Source: Euphorbia lathyris (taxonomy: Eukaryota; Streptophyta; Magnoliopsida; Malpighiales; Euphorbiaceae). Taken from it: DNA of 64,000 nucleotides. The position numbers were made by a program, and so were the translations under genes. Shown here piece by piece: positions 32,224 through 44,272 of the stretch. Every line of letters starts with the position of its first letter. Position 1 is the stretch's first letter. The notes below the pieces were generated by a model. That model was given only the letters and a program-made list of their open reading frames with translations. It searched no databases and was not told the origin of the DNA. The stretch lies in contig NC_088913.1 in assembly GCF_963576675.1 (NCBI RefSeq), positions 87,667,001 to 87,731,000 on the forward strand, given 5' to 3'.

Positions 32224-33830
32224 ATCGTTAAATCCGTTATTTCATATATGAAAATTTAGAAGTTTTCAATAGGATTGAATAAATATTTATAGTTAGGATT
32301 AATTAACAAATTGTTTTGATTAATTAATTCTAAAGATAAATAAGTTTTAATTAATTGTTAATTAAAACAGATTATGCGTATGTTCCTAATTATTTTGGTT
32401 GATAATCATTATAACAAAATCTATTAGTTTTATAGTTAGATTGATAAAATCAGTTTTATTAATTCTAAAGATAAAACGGAAATATATGGTAGTTTTTCCT
32501 ATTTTCTGAAAATCGTTTTAAAACCGTTTTAGAACTGATATATATATATATATTTAAAATCGTTTTTATATTTAAATATATATGTTTCAGAAATTGATAG
32601 TTTTCTGTTTTGATTATCGAATGAAAATTTGTTTAAAAGTTTGTTTTACCAATTTGTAAATCAAAATGTTAAATGAATTAAAATCAAAATAATTGGGACG
32701 TGCATAATTAAAGTTTTGTATAGTTATATTAATCTAAAAATTAATATAAAAGATACGAAACTATTAGAAATAAAATTGGATGAAAGTTAATTGATAAGTT
32801 AATGTGATTAACATAAATATTACAGAAGATAGTTATGTATTCAACCAATTAAATTTATTTAATTGAGTCTATGCATGTTTGGAGTTATGGACATATTTGG
32901 ACCCTCTTTAGTCTTTTGGTATTTTTGAAATAGGGTCTGCGAGTCCTGCCTTTCTACTATCTATTGTAATTTCTCCTCTCATCTGATTCCTTTCAATTCA
33001 ATTGAAGTTTTCTTCAGTAGTAAAGAAATTAATATGTAATTTCAAGGCGCCATGGAGAAGACGGAGGACCTAAAGAGAAATATGTAATAGTTAGTATTTC
33101 CTTATGTTTGCCCTTTTATTCCGTCTCTGGCTCGACGGAATAATTTAGATGATATGTCCATAACGCCAATGTATATGAATGTATGTGTCTGATGTATGCT
33201 AAAGCAAATCAAGACTAAGTTAGATTATGAGACCTAAAATAAAATCCCTCATTAAAAAGTTAAGTAAATAAACAAGTTATTAAAATCGGTTGCCCCTCCC
33301 TAATATTATAATTCAGCCGGCAGTGCTGAGGGCCTTTGGGTTGTTGAGTAAACTCAAGCTCGGGGTCCTTTCGGTAACACCTGAATTATCGAAAATCATT
33401 TTTCATGAATATGGGGTAATACTTAAATTAGATTATGATAATTGGATGAGTAAACTCACGTTGTCATAAACTAATGGGCAAGACGGTTAGGATTAATATG
33501 AATAGCATATTAGTTACTAATGTGGTTAGTAACCCAATAACCTAAGAATCACATTAAAGATGTGATTGATTACATGAATCTACCTAATGAATGAGACTAG
33601 CTTGTTGAGTAAACTCAAGGCGAAATCTCAGGAGTTAGGATCCTAGCTCACTAAAGGATTTGTGAAATTCTTCGAATTAATATGGAGGGCTATTAATTTG
33701 GCAAAATAGTGGGAGCAATCTAAAATAAACTAAAAGGCCTATAATTTTAGATTAATATACTTTAAGCAAATGAATGACATACGTTTACTCTTTCTCACTC
33801 TCAGGTTTAATTAAACCCACTCTTATAATC
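32224..33830 (+). other. Long leader of the middle copia, with three palindromes
   Basis: 1.6 kb without an ORF lies between the PBS and gag. The palindromic word tgagtaaactca occurs three times, at 33345-33356, 33447-33458 and 33606-33617, twice with flanking t and a. Otherwise AT-rich, with a short (ta) run near 32540. Confidence 0.7.
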
Positions 33831-34706
33831 ATGACTAAAACCAATCTGCAAAACATTCTTACCGATAACAAATTGAATGGTTCAAACTTCACCGACTGGT
33901 TTCGTAACCTCAAAATTGTTTTGAAGTTCGATAAAATAGGGTATGTACTTGATACACCGATACCCCCTTACCCAACGGATGATGCTCCCTACCAAGAATT
34001 TTATGCTTGCTTGAAACATAAATCTGATGACGATCAAATGGGAGACATCATATTTGCATCTTTGACACCGGAAGTAAAAAGGCAACTACATTCAGATATG
34101 GATGCCTATTCCATAGTCAAGCACCTAAAAGAGTTATTTGTGAATGAAACTCGGTGCGAGCGCTTCGAAATAACCAAGGAGTTATATAAAAGCAAGATGC
34201 AGGTGGGCACATCTGTAATGGCACATTGTGCAAAGATGATCAGCCTTATCACCAAGTTTTCTAGTATTGGAGATGCGATGGACCATGAACTAAGTGAAAA
34301 CTTACTTCTTCAGTCCCTCCCCGAGAGTTACTCACAGTTCATCATGAACTACCAAATGAGTGGCTTGCAAACCTCTCTTGTAGAGCTTGCGCATATGCTC
34401 GAGTCAGTCGAGCCCATTATAAAAGAAAACGAGGAGATACTGGCCCTTGCTATTGAAGGATCGAGAAAAAGGAAAGGGATCTCTCCCAATCCAAACCATC
34501 TTGATAAGGGCAAGGGGGCTGAGCTCACCGAAACGAAGGGAAAGGAATTAAAGAGGCCCAAAGGAAACTGCTACTATTGTGGTGACTTGGGGCATTGGAA
34601 GAGAAACTGCGTGGAGTACCTGACCTTCCACAAGAAGGAAAATGACGGTACTTCAACATCTGGTATGTTTTATATTGAAATAAATACAGTTTCACTGTCT
34701 GAATTT
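33831..34706 (+). pseudogene. Middle copia gag
   Basis: I choose ATG 33831 (MTKTNLQNILTDNKLNGSNF) over the in-frame ATG 33774 because it matches where copia gag proteins begin. The copia gag domain runs to about residue 230 (WFRNLKIVLKFDKIGYVLDT, QLHSDMDAYSIVKHLKELFV). A CX2CX4HX4C zinc knuckle, CYYCGDLGHWKRNC, is near residue 250. The frame is intact to TAG 34707, which sits at a conserved tryptophan position just before the protease and separates gag from pol in the same frame. Confidence 0.85.
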
Positions 34707-34709
34707 TAG

Positions 34710-36268
34710 GTATTAGATACCGGATATGGATCTCATATTTGTACAAATATGCAGGAGCTAAATCAGACTAGGGAACTAAAGAAAGAAAGCATAAACTTGC
34801 GAGTAGGAAATGGAGCAAGAGTTGCCGCCCTTGCAATTGGAGATTATGTTTTAAATTTGCCCTCTGGGCTTGTAATAGAATTAAGGAATTGTTTATACGT
34901 TCCTCAAATGTCTCGCAACATTATTTCTATTAGCCGTCTTGTTGACGACGGTTTTCATATTTCAATAAAAGACAAGAGTTGCAATTTTTATAAAGATTCG
35001 ATCTTTTATTTTTCAGGAATTTCACAAAATGGGATTTATGTGTTAGATAACAAAATTCCTGCTTTTGCAATTGATACCAAAAGACATAAGCTAGATAATT
35101 CAACTTACTTGTGGCATTGTCGTTTAGGCCACATAAACAAGAGACGCATGCTAAAGCTACATTCAGATGGGCTTATAGATCCAATCGATCCCGAATCATT
35201 GGAAACATGCGAATCATGTTTAAAAGGTAAAATGACAAAGACACCCTTTAGCAATAAAGGTGAGCGTGTATCAGACACTCTAGGACTCATTCATTCGGAT
35301 GTATGTGGTCCTATGTCAGTCCAAGCAAGAGGAGGATTCAGATTCTTCATAAGCTTCATAGATGACCATACCCGATATGGTTACATCTACTTGATGAAGC
35401 ACAAGTCAGAAGCTTTTGAGAAATTCACATGCTTCAAGAATGAAGTAGAAAATCAATTAGGAAAGAAAATAAAGACGCTTCGATCTGATCGAGGTGGCGA
35501 ATATCTTTCAGATGATTTTCTGAATTATCTAACTGAATGTGGGATATGCTCACAATGGACACCTCCCTATACACCACAACACAATGGTGTGTCCGAGAGG
35601 AGAAACCGTACCCTATTAGATATGGTACGATCCATGATGAGCATGGCCTTACTTCCAAAGACGTTCTGGGGCTATGCCTTAGAAACTGCCCTCTTCACCC
35701 TAAATCGAGTACCAACTAAATCCGCTAGTTCCACACCATATGAATTGTTCGTTGGTAGGAAACCCGTGTTTTCATTTATGAGAATATGGGGTTGTTCAGC
35801 CTTTGTCAAACGCATTGCGTCCGACAAACTAGATTCGAAATCTGATAAATGTTTCTTCATTGGATACCCTAAGGAAACTATGGGATATTACTTCTATCAT
35901 CCAGATGATAAGAAAGTAATCGTATCCAAGCACGCAACCTTCTTAGAGAAAGAGTTTCTCGAAGAAACACAAAAGGGAAGCATGATTGAACTTGACGAAG
36001 TTCAAGAAGAAGAAACACCGACTGAAACAACAGAGGTGGTTGAGGTACCCGAAGGAGTCCTATTAGATGAGACTCCAGTGCCACCTATTCGTAGATCACA
36101 AAGAGTTCGTGAACTCCCAGTTAGATATGGTTTTCTAGTGGGAGATGATAATGAGGTTCCCGTGTTAGACGACGAACCCGAAAACTACGAAGAGGCTCTT
36201 ACTAGTCCAGATTCTAAAGCATGGCTTGAGGCCATAGATTCTGAAATGGATTCCATGTATACTAACCA
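34710..36268 (+). pseudogene. Middle copia pol: protease, integrase, RT linker
   Basis: The protease starts VLDTGYGSHICTN with an intact DTG active site. The integrase zinc domain is LWHCRLGHINKRRMLKLH with CESCLKGK. The DDE core is complete: HSDVCGPMSV (Asp), LRSDRGGEYLS (Asp) and NGVSERRNRTLLD (Glu). The linker is acidic (DEVQEEETPTETTEVVEVPE) and leads to the reverse transcriptase start (NYEEALTSPDSKAWLEAIDS). One base is missing near 36267-36270, so the frame changes; the rest of this ORF to 36302 is out of frame. Confidence 0.85.
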
Positions 36269-37275
36269 GTGTGGACTTTGGTTGATCCACCCGAAGGGAT
36301 AATACCCATTGGGTGCAGGTGGATCTTCAAAAAGAAGACAGACATGGATGGAAAGGTTAGCACCTACAAAGCTAAGTTAGTAGCGAAAGGATATCGTCAG
36401 AAGCAAGGAATTGATTATGACGAAACTTTCTCTCATGTGGCTATGTCCAAATCAATCAAAATCATGCTTGCAATTGCCGCTCACTACGATTATGAGATTT
36501 GACAAATGGATGTGAAAACATCTTTCCTAAACGGAAACCTGCTTGAGGATGTATATATGATGCAGCCTGAAGGTTTCATATCGAAGGATGCAAATAAAGT
36601 TTGCAAACTTCAGAGATCCATTTATGGACTCAAGCAAGCATCTAGAAGCTGGAATAAGCGTTTTGACGAAACCATAAAACAATTTGGTTTTGAACAAAAT
36701 TGCGAAGAAGCTTGCATTTACAAGAAAGTAAGTGGGAGCTCTATAGCATTTCTCATACTATATATGGACGATATATTATTAATGGGAAATGACGTTGCTC
36801 TCTTACATTCAGTGAAAGTATGGTTATCTGGTAACTTCTCAATGAAAGACCTTGGTGAAGCAGCTTATATACTTGGTATAAAGATCTATAGAGATAGATC
36901 GAGAAGACTGCTTGGTCTTTCACAGGCTACATACATTGAAAAGGTGCTAAATCAGTTTAGCATGCTTGAATCGAAACGAGGTAACTTACCCATGTTACAT
37001 GGAGTAAAGTTAAACAATCATCAATGTCCTAAAACCGATGATGATAAACGACGCATGGCTGTAGTCCCGTACGCCAGCGCAATCGGTTCGATTATGTATG
37101 CTATGCTATGCGCTAGACCTGACGTAGCGTTCGCGTTATCTGTAACGAGTCGTTACCAAAGGAATCCGGGAGACGAGCATTGGATTACCGTCAAGAACAT
37201 TCTTAAGTACTTGAGAAGAACTAAAGATATGTTCCTAGTGTACGGAGAAGATGATATGAAAATAGAAGGATTTTT
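36269..37275 (+). pseudogene. Middle copia pol: reverse transcriptase, one stop
   Basis: WTLVDPPEGI, RWIFKKKTDMDGKVSTYKAK, MDVKTSFLNG (motif A), YGLKQASRSWNKRF and the catalytic YMDDILLMG are all present. TGA at 36500-36502 falls at a conserved tryptophan position before QMDVKT. At the T5 run 37271-37275 an extra base moves the RNase H into the next frame; this frame then ends at TGA 37298. Confidence 0.85.
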
Positions 37276-37748
37276 CAGACGCAAGTCATCTCACAGATGA
37301 GAATGATTATAAATCCCAATCAGGATACCTGTTTATCTTGAATGGGGGCGCGGTCAGTTGGAAGAGTTCCAAGCAGGGAAGCGTAGCTTTCTCTACGACC
37401 GAGTCAGAGTATATCGCAGCTGCGGAAGCAGCAAAGGAAGCGGTTTGGATTAGAAAGTTCATTACAGAACTAGGTGTGGTGCCTGACATTGTCAATCCTA
37501 TTACACTGTACTGTGATAAAAATGGAGCCATTGCGCAAGCAAAGGAACCACGGTCTCATAATGCATCCAAGCATTACCTTAAGCGATACCACATCATTAG
37601 AGAGATTGTGGCTAGAGGAGATGTGAGAATAGAAAGAGTACCTACAGAGGACAACGTTGAAGATCCGTTGACAAAGCCTTTAACCCAGAGAATACATGAT
37701 CGTCATTTAATTTCTACTGGGATAAGTTTTAGAAATAATTGGCTTTAG
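37276..37748 (+). pseudogene. Middle copia pol: RNase H
   Basis: In the frame after the T5 slip: SDASHLTDENDYKSQSGYLF (Asp), VAFSTTESEYIAAAEAAKEA (Glu) and LYCDKNGAIAQAKEP (Asp), then RVPTEDNVEDPLTKPL. The catalytic set appears intact. It ends 14 bases before the 3' LTR, with the polypurine tract between. Confidence 0.85.
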
Positions 37749-37762
37749 TCCAAGTGGGAGTA

Positions 37763-39845
37763 TGTTGGGGTTTAGTGTCCTATAGACAATTGTTCTAGGA
37801 TGCAAACTTAATGTAAATGAATTGTTCTTTATATCATTTGTTTAATGAGATATATGTTTTATAACTATATAAAGGCAATCCCTTTTAAGCACTAAATAAA
37901 GTCTAATAAAAGGAAATCCGTAAGTTTATTTAAAGTGAATATAAAGTGTTCATACAAGCATGAAGTGAGACAAAACTTTATAGTAAACTGATAAACTTAA
38001 AACCACCCCAAGTCAAGTGATATGTTTGGGATTGACATATCACTGTTGAGACTTGTATGTAACAATGTCTTCTGTCCGACAGAAAGCTGATCTCACAAGC
38101 TGCATATATACAGATATCTGGACAGTTACATAGATCCGATGAAACGTTGTTCATTAGGATTGGGGATCCGATTTGAGATAACAGGATGGGTAGATTCATC
38201 CTTGTCACTTGTTCATCTCATTGGTATTAATAGGTATAACTAATCCTCGGACTCAAAGGAATATTAATTGGTATTCTGGATTACGGAATGTGATGCTTTG
38301 ACTCTGGTGTAACACGATCCTTAATAGAGATGACTCTGGGGTGTGAACAGTAGATGTTGGGTATCACAGGAAGTAATTACAGAGTCGTTATATATTGGAT
38401 TGAGCATTTATCACTCCCGATAAATGGGAGATACATCCATGGATCGCTTGTGGAAGATTCGACTCTAAATCCTTGCAAGGTGACAGCTTAAGAGTAAGAA
38501 ATACAGATTTTACTTAACCTATCTTTTTGAGTTGACTCGACCTGTACAAGTAAAACGAACGTCTCGCTATATGTGACTTGACATCACCCATAGTCATAAG
38601 ATTCAGTTCAAGGATGTAGTTGATAAAGGATCGAATTATACTGTAACTAATACGGAAAGGTTAACGACAGAATCAACCTGTCTTCTTATAGCTCTGGGGG
38701 AATGATTACGGACTTGCTAATCACATACTCTGTACATTATTCCGTTATGCAAAGATTAAATATAATTCTTTGAAAATTAATTTAATAACGTTGCATACGA
38801 CTAGAAGCAATAAGAACCTAATGGATCACACATAAGACTTGGAACGTAAAGAGAGATAGATGTTAATTAATTGATAGAAGCCCAATTGAGCCCAATAAGG
38901 CCCATGGACATAAGGGGGTCGAAATTCATGTAGTGATATACATGAATAATTAATTTGATTTTGTTAATCCTAATTAGATTAGGAATATGAATTAAATTAA
39001 TTAAGAGATAATTAAGTTAGGAGTTTTAATTAGATTAATATACTCCTATTATTATCCAATAAGGTTATTATTATTATCCTTAATATATTAGATATATAGT
39101 GAGATAATAATTAGGAATTCTATTCCGAATGGAATTCCTATTCAGTAACCTAATTCTATCTAACTAGGGATTAGATACAAGAGATTATAAATACCCCTTC
39201 CCTTGAGATTTTCGAAATACAAGCAAGCCATACCCTACTTGTGATTTTCGAAATTCACCTAGTCCAAGAGAGAGAAAATTCGACACCCCTAGTTCGAGGA
39301 CGAGATTTCTCTACGGCTTCGTTTGATCAATTAATTTTCATCTATTTTTTTTATCCTTGATCTTGTGTTGATTAGTTAGAGGCAATCTACTTTGGTTGCT
39401 ATTCAACGGTTGATACTAAATTAATCTTCCCGTGTTTTATTTCGTGTTTGGAAACTCGAAGAAGAAAAACAAACAAAAGGGAGAAATTCGTTTTACTACT
39501 CCTACATCAGGCCAGTTCAAGATTTCGTGGATTCCCGGAGATTGAACTGTCGGATCGTCGCGAGTTTTGGACAGGAGCTTCTAGACATATTCTTCCACGT
39601 TTTCACCGAAGGGATTGTCGTTCGGAGGTCTGGAAGGTCTGTTTCGGATAGGGGCAGATTGGTAGATAGTTTATATCTCTTTTGAAGTTGTGGGCACTTC
39701 GTTTGCAACGGTAGATAGAACTTCTAAAAGGTATTTCTTCTTATCCTTCTTTATATGAAATAACGGTTAACGGATCTTGTGGTTAAATAGAAATAGGTTA
39801 AAAAATTTATATTTCCGCTGCTATACCTTAGCCTAATTTCCAACG
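37763..39845 (+). repeat. Middle copia 3' LTR
   Basis: 2083 bp, intact, with a TATA box at 39186-39193. Its last base is g where the 5' LTR has a. Small ORFs inside it, such as 39448-39651, are repeated in the 5' LTR with changes and are not genes. Confidence 0.9.
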
Positions 39846-39850
39846 TTCGC

Positions 39851-40587
39851 CATCTATTATGTTAGCAAAATGTTGAAGGATGCGGAGACAAGATATTCGA
39901 AGCTAGATAAAATGGCTCCGGCGGTTGTGACAACATCCATCCGCGTCAAACCATAGTTCCAAGCATAACCTCAACATGATCGAGATCAAAATCAAGAGCC
40001 GACTTCGCCACCACGATTCAACATTGAACACATGGATGATGAGATTGAAAGGCGAGTGCATGCCACTCTAGATAGACAAGAGAACAATGCAGAAAGATAT
40101 GCCATCCAGTTAACAGGAATTCGCCATTCACAGCGCGGATCCTGGAGTACGAAGCGGACATAAGGTTTAAAGCTTCCAACTTGCCACAATATAAAAGAAA
40201 ATAGTCAATATAAATGGGACATTACATATATCCCGAACCCAAAGGAGGGGAGCATGTAACCGTTGAAAGGAATGCCAAGACGTATTACAGGTTCCATAGA
40301 AGAAATGGACACCACATTTTGAAGTTTGCTGGGAGCTGGAAAACTAGATAGATTTGTCCAGAATAACAAATAACAAGACGACAAGCAGAAGGCAGATCCC
40401 AGAAAGAAATTCAAAAGTGTCATTAATGTCATAGCAGATGGACCAGTGTATCAGCCACCCGTGAAAAAAGCAAAAATATTCGCCCTGGATAAAACATCCC
40501 TCAATTGCCCCTTTTGCAGAAACAGGTCCAGTAATCCCTCTATATGCAGATGCTCTAGTTATTACTATGGCGGTGGAAGGTTAGGAA
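39851..40587 (+). pseudogene. Outer gypsy RNase H piece followed by gag remnants
   Basis: 39851-39950 reads IYYVSKMLKDAETRYSKLDK, RNase H of a Tat-type element interrupted by the copia insertion. It then passes into gag-like sequence: FNIEHMDDEIERRVHATLDR (about 40010-40070), NAKTYYRFHRRNGHHILKF (about 40270-40325) and INVIADGPVYQPPVKKAKIF (about 40420-40480), in more than one frame and with stops. RNase H before gag is not a natural order. Confidence 0.65.
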
Positions 40588-41250
40588 ATGAAGCGAGTAA
40601 TGGTAGATACGGGCAGTTCTTGCAATGTCATCACCAGAGGTGCATTCGCCAAACTAAAGGTTGATCCGATCCAAATAGAAACAATCATTGTTGACATCAT
40701 GGGAGTAACAGGTCACACTATCCAGACCAAGGGCCATGTAACTTTGGAATGCAAGCTGGCGGATGATGATCAAGCGTGGATTGGTGATCTGAAGTTCTCT
40801 ATTATGAATGGACAATTAGCTTATAACATCATTCTTGGGCGGTCATTCATCTCAGAGGTTGCAGCCCTAATTTCCACCCGTCGTCTGGCAATGTACATTC
40901 CCACCAGCAAAGGAGGAGTAATGATTAGCGGGAACCAAAAGGTGGCTCAAGAGACCTACTCGGCGTCACTATCGATCCGCCCACAATCCAAAGATGACGA
41001 AGGAGAGGAAGATGAACTTGTCACTATAGCTTTGGGCGACACGAAAATGTTCCTTATTGCTGATGGAAAGCGGGTGCGGATCGCCAAAGGATTAAAACCT
41101 GAGATCAAGGAGGATGTTACGAAAGTTCTCATTGAGTCTGAAAGCGTGTTTGAATAGAAGAATGAGATCCTCACAAGAGTAAGCCCAGATGTGATTACTC
41201 ATAAGTTAAACATCATTGAGGATGCAAACTCCAGTTGCTCAGAAAAGACA
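40588..41250 (+). pseudogene. Outer gypsy protease and start of reverse transcriptase
   Basis: An open frame from 40588 to TAG 41155. VMVDTGSSCNVITRGAF is the retropepsin active site with intact DTG, and YNIILGRSFISEVAALIS is the second motif, both in Tat-type style. After the stop, ITHKLNIIEDA and TPVAQKRQNHGP (different frames) mark the beginning of reverse transcriptase. About 135 bases of unrelated AT-rich sequence then precede EEEIAKLKKADVIKEVIYA at about 41397-41455, after which similarity is lost. Confidence 0.75.
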
Positions 41251-42072
41251 GAACCATGGGCCTAAAAATCAGTATTTTTACGTATTCTTATATGTGCATT
41301 AAACTGTTATAGTATCCTATATTTTATAATTTATTCTTTCTCGCCATACTTCTTATATTCATTTGCCTAGTTTTGTTCTATATCTTTCCAAATTCTATAG
41401 AAGAAGAAATAGCAAAGCTGAAGAAGGCGGATGTAATCAAAGAGGTGATATACGCCTAGTGGCTGGCGAATGAAAAGTTCCACATGCGGATCAATTACCT
41501 CAAAGATAGGACAATTGATCCCCATCATGGGCGGATTCCCTTTCCACAAAGATAAGAAACACAGACCCTCATGAGCTTTCAAATGAGCTCAACTCTCTCC
41601 TCAAAGACAGGAAAAATATTGGTCACCATCAAAAGCGGGTTAAAATTATCTCAAACATGAGAAAATTACACCCTAAACTTTCTCCTCAAAGATAGGAGAA
41701 CAATAATCTCAGCGGCGGATCGAGCTACCTCAAAGATAGGAAACGATTGACTGCCGTCAGGGACGGGTTAAAAATTTCTCAGACGTGAGATCTTTACACC
41801 CTCAAGTATTCTTCTCAAAAGAAGAGTATTAAGACCCGCTGGCGGATCGATTTACCTCAAAGATAGGAAACAATCGATCACCTGGGGCAGCTTAACTTCC
41901 TTACCAGGAATAAAAGCTTCTAGCCTTCAAAAAGGCTCATACTCCGAGGTATGGCTGGCCACCTACCTTGAACAAACCAAACAAATCCTAAACCAGATTC
42001 TAGAAAATTACTTGCTAAAAGATATAATGCATTAGTAAAAATAGTTCTGGAAAGAAAAGGGTTCATCCAAAC
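41251..42072. repeat. Outer gypsy 3' region with imperfect direct repeats
   Basis: The word acctcaaagatagga and close variants recur at about 41498, 41600, 41688, 41731 and 41854, with gcggatc and gggcgg or gggcggg words between, a ladder of diverged units of roughly 90-120 bp. No gene beyond the RT remnant noted above. Confidence 0.65.
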
Positions 42073-42602
42073 AATGAAGCCTCGTCTTCATCTCCAAACA
42101 ATGAAGCCTCGTCTTCATCCAAGTAATGAAGCCTCATCTTCATCCAAATAATGAAGCCTCGGCTTCATCTCCAAACAATGAAGCCTCGTCTTCATCCAAA
42201 CAATGAAGCCTCGTCTTCATCTCCAAACAATGAAGCCTCGTCTTCATCCAAGTAATGAAGCCTCGTCTTCATCCAAATAATGAAGCCTCGTCTTCATCTC
42301 CAAATAATGAAGCCTCGTCTTCATCCAACAATGAAGCCTCGTCTTCATCCAAATAATGAAGCCTCGTCTTCATCCAACAATGAAGTCTCGTCTTCATCCA
42401 AATAATGAAGCCTCGTCTTCATCCAACAATGAAGCCTCATCTTCATCCAAATAATGAAGCCTCGTCTTCATCCAACAATGAAGCATTGTCTTCATCCAAA
42501 TAATGAAGCCTCGTCTTCATCCAAACAATGAAGCCTCGTCTTCATCAAAGTAATGAATCCTCGTCTTCATCATAGAAATAACGAAGTCTCGCCTTCACAA
42601 AT
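42073..42602. repeat. Minisatellite, 21 units of 24-28 bp
   Basis: Tandem units of the type aatgaagcctcgtcttcatc plus a short linker (caa, caagt, caaat, tccaaac). I count 21, the last two degenerate. Each unit is itself a small inverted repeat (tgaag ... cttca). It lies in the 3' non-coding part of the outer gypsy element, where Tat-group elements often carry tandem repeats. Confidence 0.9.
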
Positions 42603-43041
42603 GCAAAGTAAAAACACTTTGGAAAATGGATAAAGGCTAAAAAGGCAAGTGCCTAGAGTGCCAAAACCCTCCACAAAATGCACAAAAGTCCCTAAATGGC
42701 TGATCATTCTTACTGATCCCTAAGGGCGGGTCATTCTTCTCAATATGGCAGAACTGAAGAAAAGAAGTCCATAAGGCGAATCATAATCCTATGCGGTAGG
42801 AATAAATGGTCCCATAAAGGGCGGGTTATTCCTTTCTAAAGGAAATATAACTCTCAAGAAATCTCTAGAGGCTAACAATGGATACAGCTGACCACCTATC
42901 CACGAAGAAGAAAAAACCCCTAAAAGTGCATCATATCCATATATGATCCCATCTAGGGCGGGTCCACTTTCCTCCAAGATAGAAAAATAAAACACCATTT
43001 AGACAGCCCTAAAGAGCTTTTTATACCTTTAGGGGGGCTTC
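42603..43041. other. Outer gypsy 3' non-coding region
   Basis: More ggcgggt- and ggcgaatc-containing repeats like those at 41500-41900. Just before the LTR is agggggggctt (about 43031-43041), a plausible polypurine tract. Confidence 0.6.
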
Positions 43042-43714
43042 TGATAACAACCCAAATTATTCTTGAATAAGGAATAAGGGAAAATTAATAGAAATAATGG
43101 CAAACCACTATTCCTTCTAAAAGAGATATTTATGCATGATTAATATGAAATTAATGACAATTATTACAGGATTAATGCAGGGTGAATATGCAAATAATGG
43201 AGAAAAGGAAGGAGTTTCTAGCATTATGCCACACCACGTGGACAATGACGAGATACGCCATAACGAGATACGCCCGATGAGAGCGAGTAGTGGAGACCCG
43301 CCATACGGATCTAAGAATACCAAAAGGCGCATTTATTACCATCCATGAATGGGAATAAATACAATTAAATGGCAATTAATAGCCATTAAAGGGGAATAAA
43401 GGCTTGACTGTTTGAATACCTCAACTCTGAGGGTTTCAATGCTAAATGCTGGGATTAATGGAGAATTGATAACAATCAAAGATGAGTAATGACACGACTC
43501 TTCACCTACTTCCCCATTAATGCTGAAGGTTATAGAAACCTATATAAATACCCCAGCTTCCTAGGATCAAAGGTACACTTACTGATTCTCTACTTTTATG
43601 CTTACAGTTTATTCTCAGAAATATTACTGACTTTGGCTTCGGAGTGTCCCCGGCCGATCCCAACGGTGCCTCACAGGGAAGTGCTCCGATCAATGATTTT
43701 TTCCCAAGTTATCA
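43042..43714 (+). repeat. Outer gypsy 3' LTR
   Basis: 673 bp with an unusually long perfect terminal inverted repeat (tgataac ... gttatca) and a TATA box at 43543-43550. Followed by catag. Confidence 0.9.
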
Positions 43715-43719
43715 CATAG

Positions 43720-44272
43720 TAAATATGATACTAAACAATTTTGATTCTTGAAAATTTTCATTTTGAGGTCGTTATCGGGCAAATTCGGCAAAGTGAAAAA
43801 AAAATGCAATTTTGCAACCACATGGTTGCGTTGTAAAGAACAATACCATATGTATACATCTAAATCTGTGTAACCACATGACATCACTTGTAATTAATCC
43901 TATTTAAAATTCACCTTTATTTTTATAATTATTTTATTGATTAATTTAAAATATATCAATATTAGTTATTTTACATACTAACAACAACATTGTTCATAAT
44001 TTTACCAAATACTAATAATTAATCAGCTAATAACAAACAACCAACAACAACATCAAACAACTAAATAAAACAGCAACAATTATCGGCTAACAGATGAACC
44101 AAACATGCCATTAGCACCTTAGGATTGCAACAGTTAAGCTACCCACAGATAATGTTAATTCCAAACTCTTATCCGATTATTTTTGAATTACTTGTATATG
44201 TCTCATTACTCTAACAAGTACACCTTTTGAATCTCATATTCATTCCAGTTAAATCACGGGTACCCACAGATT
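43720..44272. other. Copy 1 host spacer resumes, no gene seen
   Basis: Continues directly from 16083-16088 and matches 58530-59074. Confidence 0.7.

Larger units (their letters stand above)
18664..39845 (+). mobile_element. Middle element of the nest: Ty1/copia with about 2.1-kb LTRs
   Basis: Ends tgttggggtt and tttccaac(g), flanked by ttcgc at 18659-18663 and 39846-39850. Its 5' LTR is split by the Sirevirus at 19410-30818; the 3' LTR is intact. Internal parts in order: iMet PBS, a 1.6-kb leader, gag, protease, integrase, reverse transcriptase, RNase H, and a polypurine tract (aagtgggagta) just before the 3' LTR. Two stops in conserved tryptophan positions and two single-base frameshifts break the polyprotein. 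I do not assign the copia lineage. Confidence 0.9.
16089..43714 (+). mobile_element. Outer element of the nest: Tat-like Ty3/gypsy, heavily degraded
   Basis: The left end tgataacaaccc follows catag (16084-16088). The right end caagttatca precedes catag (43715-43719). At the paralogous site near 58525 the host reads straight through (ttccatagtaaatatg), so 16089-43714 is one insertion event later invaded by others. Its own sequence is 16089-18663 plus 39851-43714. Remnants of gag, protease, reverse transcriptase and RNase H are present but in the order RT-RNase H, gag, protease, RT. The 3' non-coding part is rich in tandem repeats, a known habit of the Tat group. Confidence 0.85.

Noticed and set aside
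39448..39651. 67-codon ORF
   Set aside because: Inside the copia LTR; the 5' LTR version differs and is not maintained.
42073..42602. Possible CRISPR array
   Set aside because: The repeat units are contiguous with only 3-8 variable bases between them, no unique spacers, in a plant retrotransposon.
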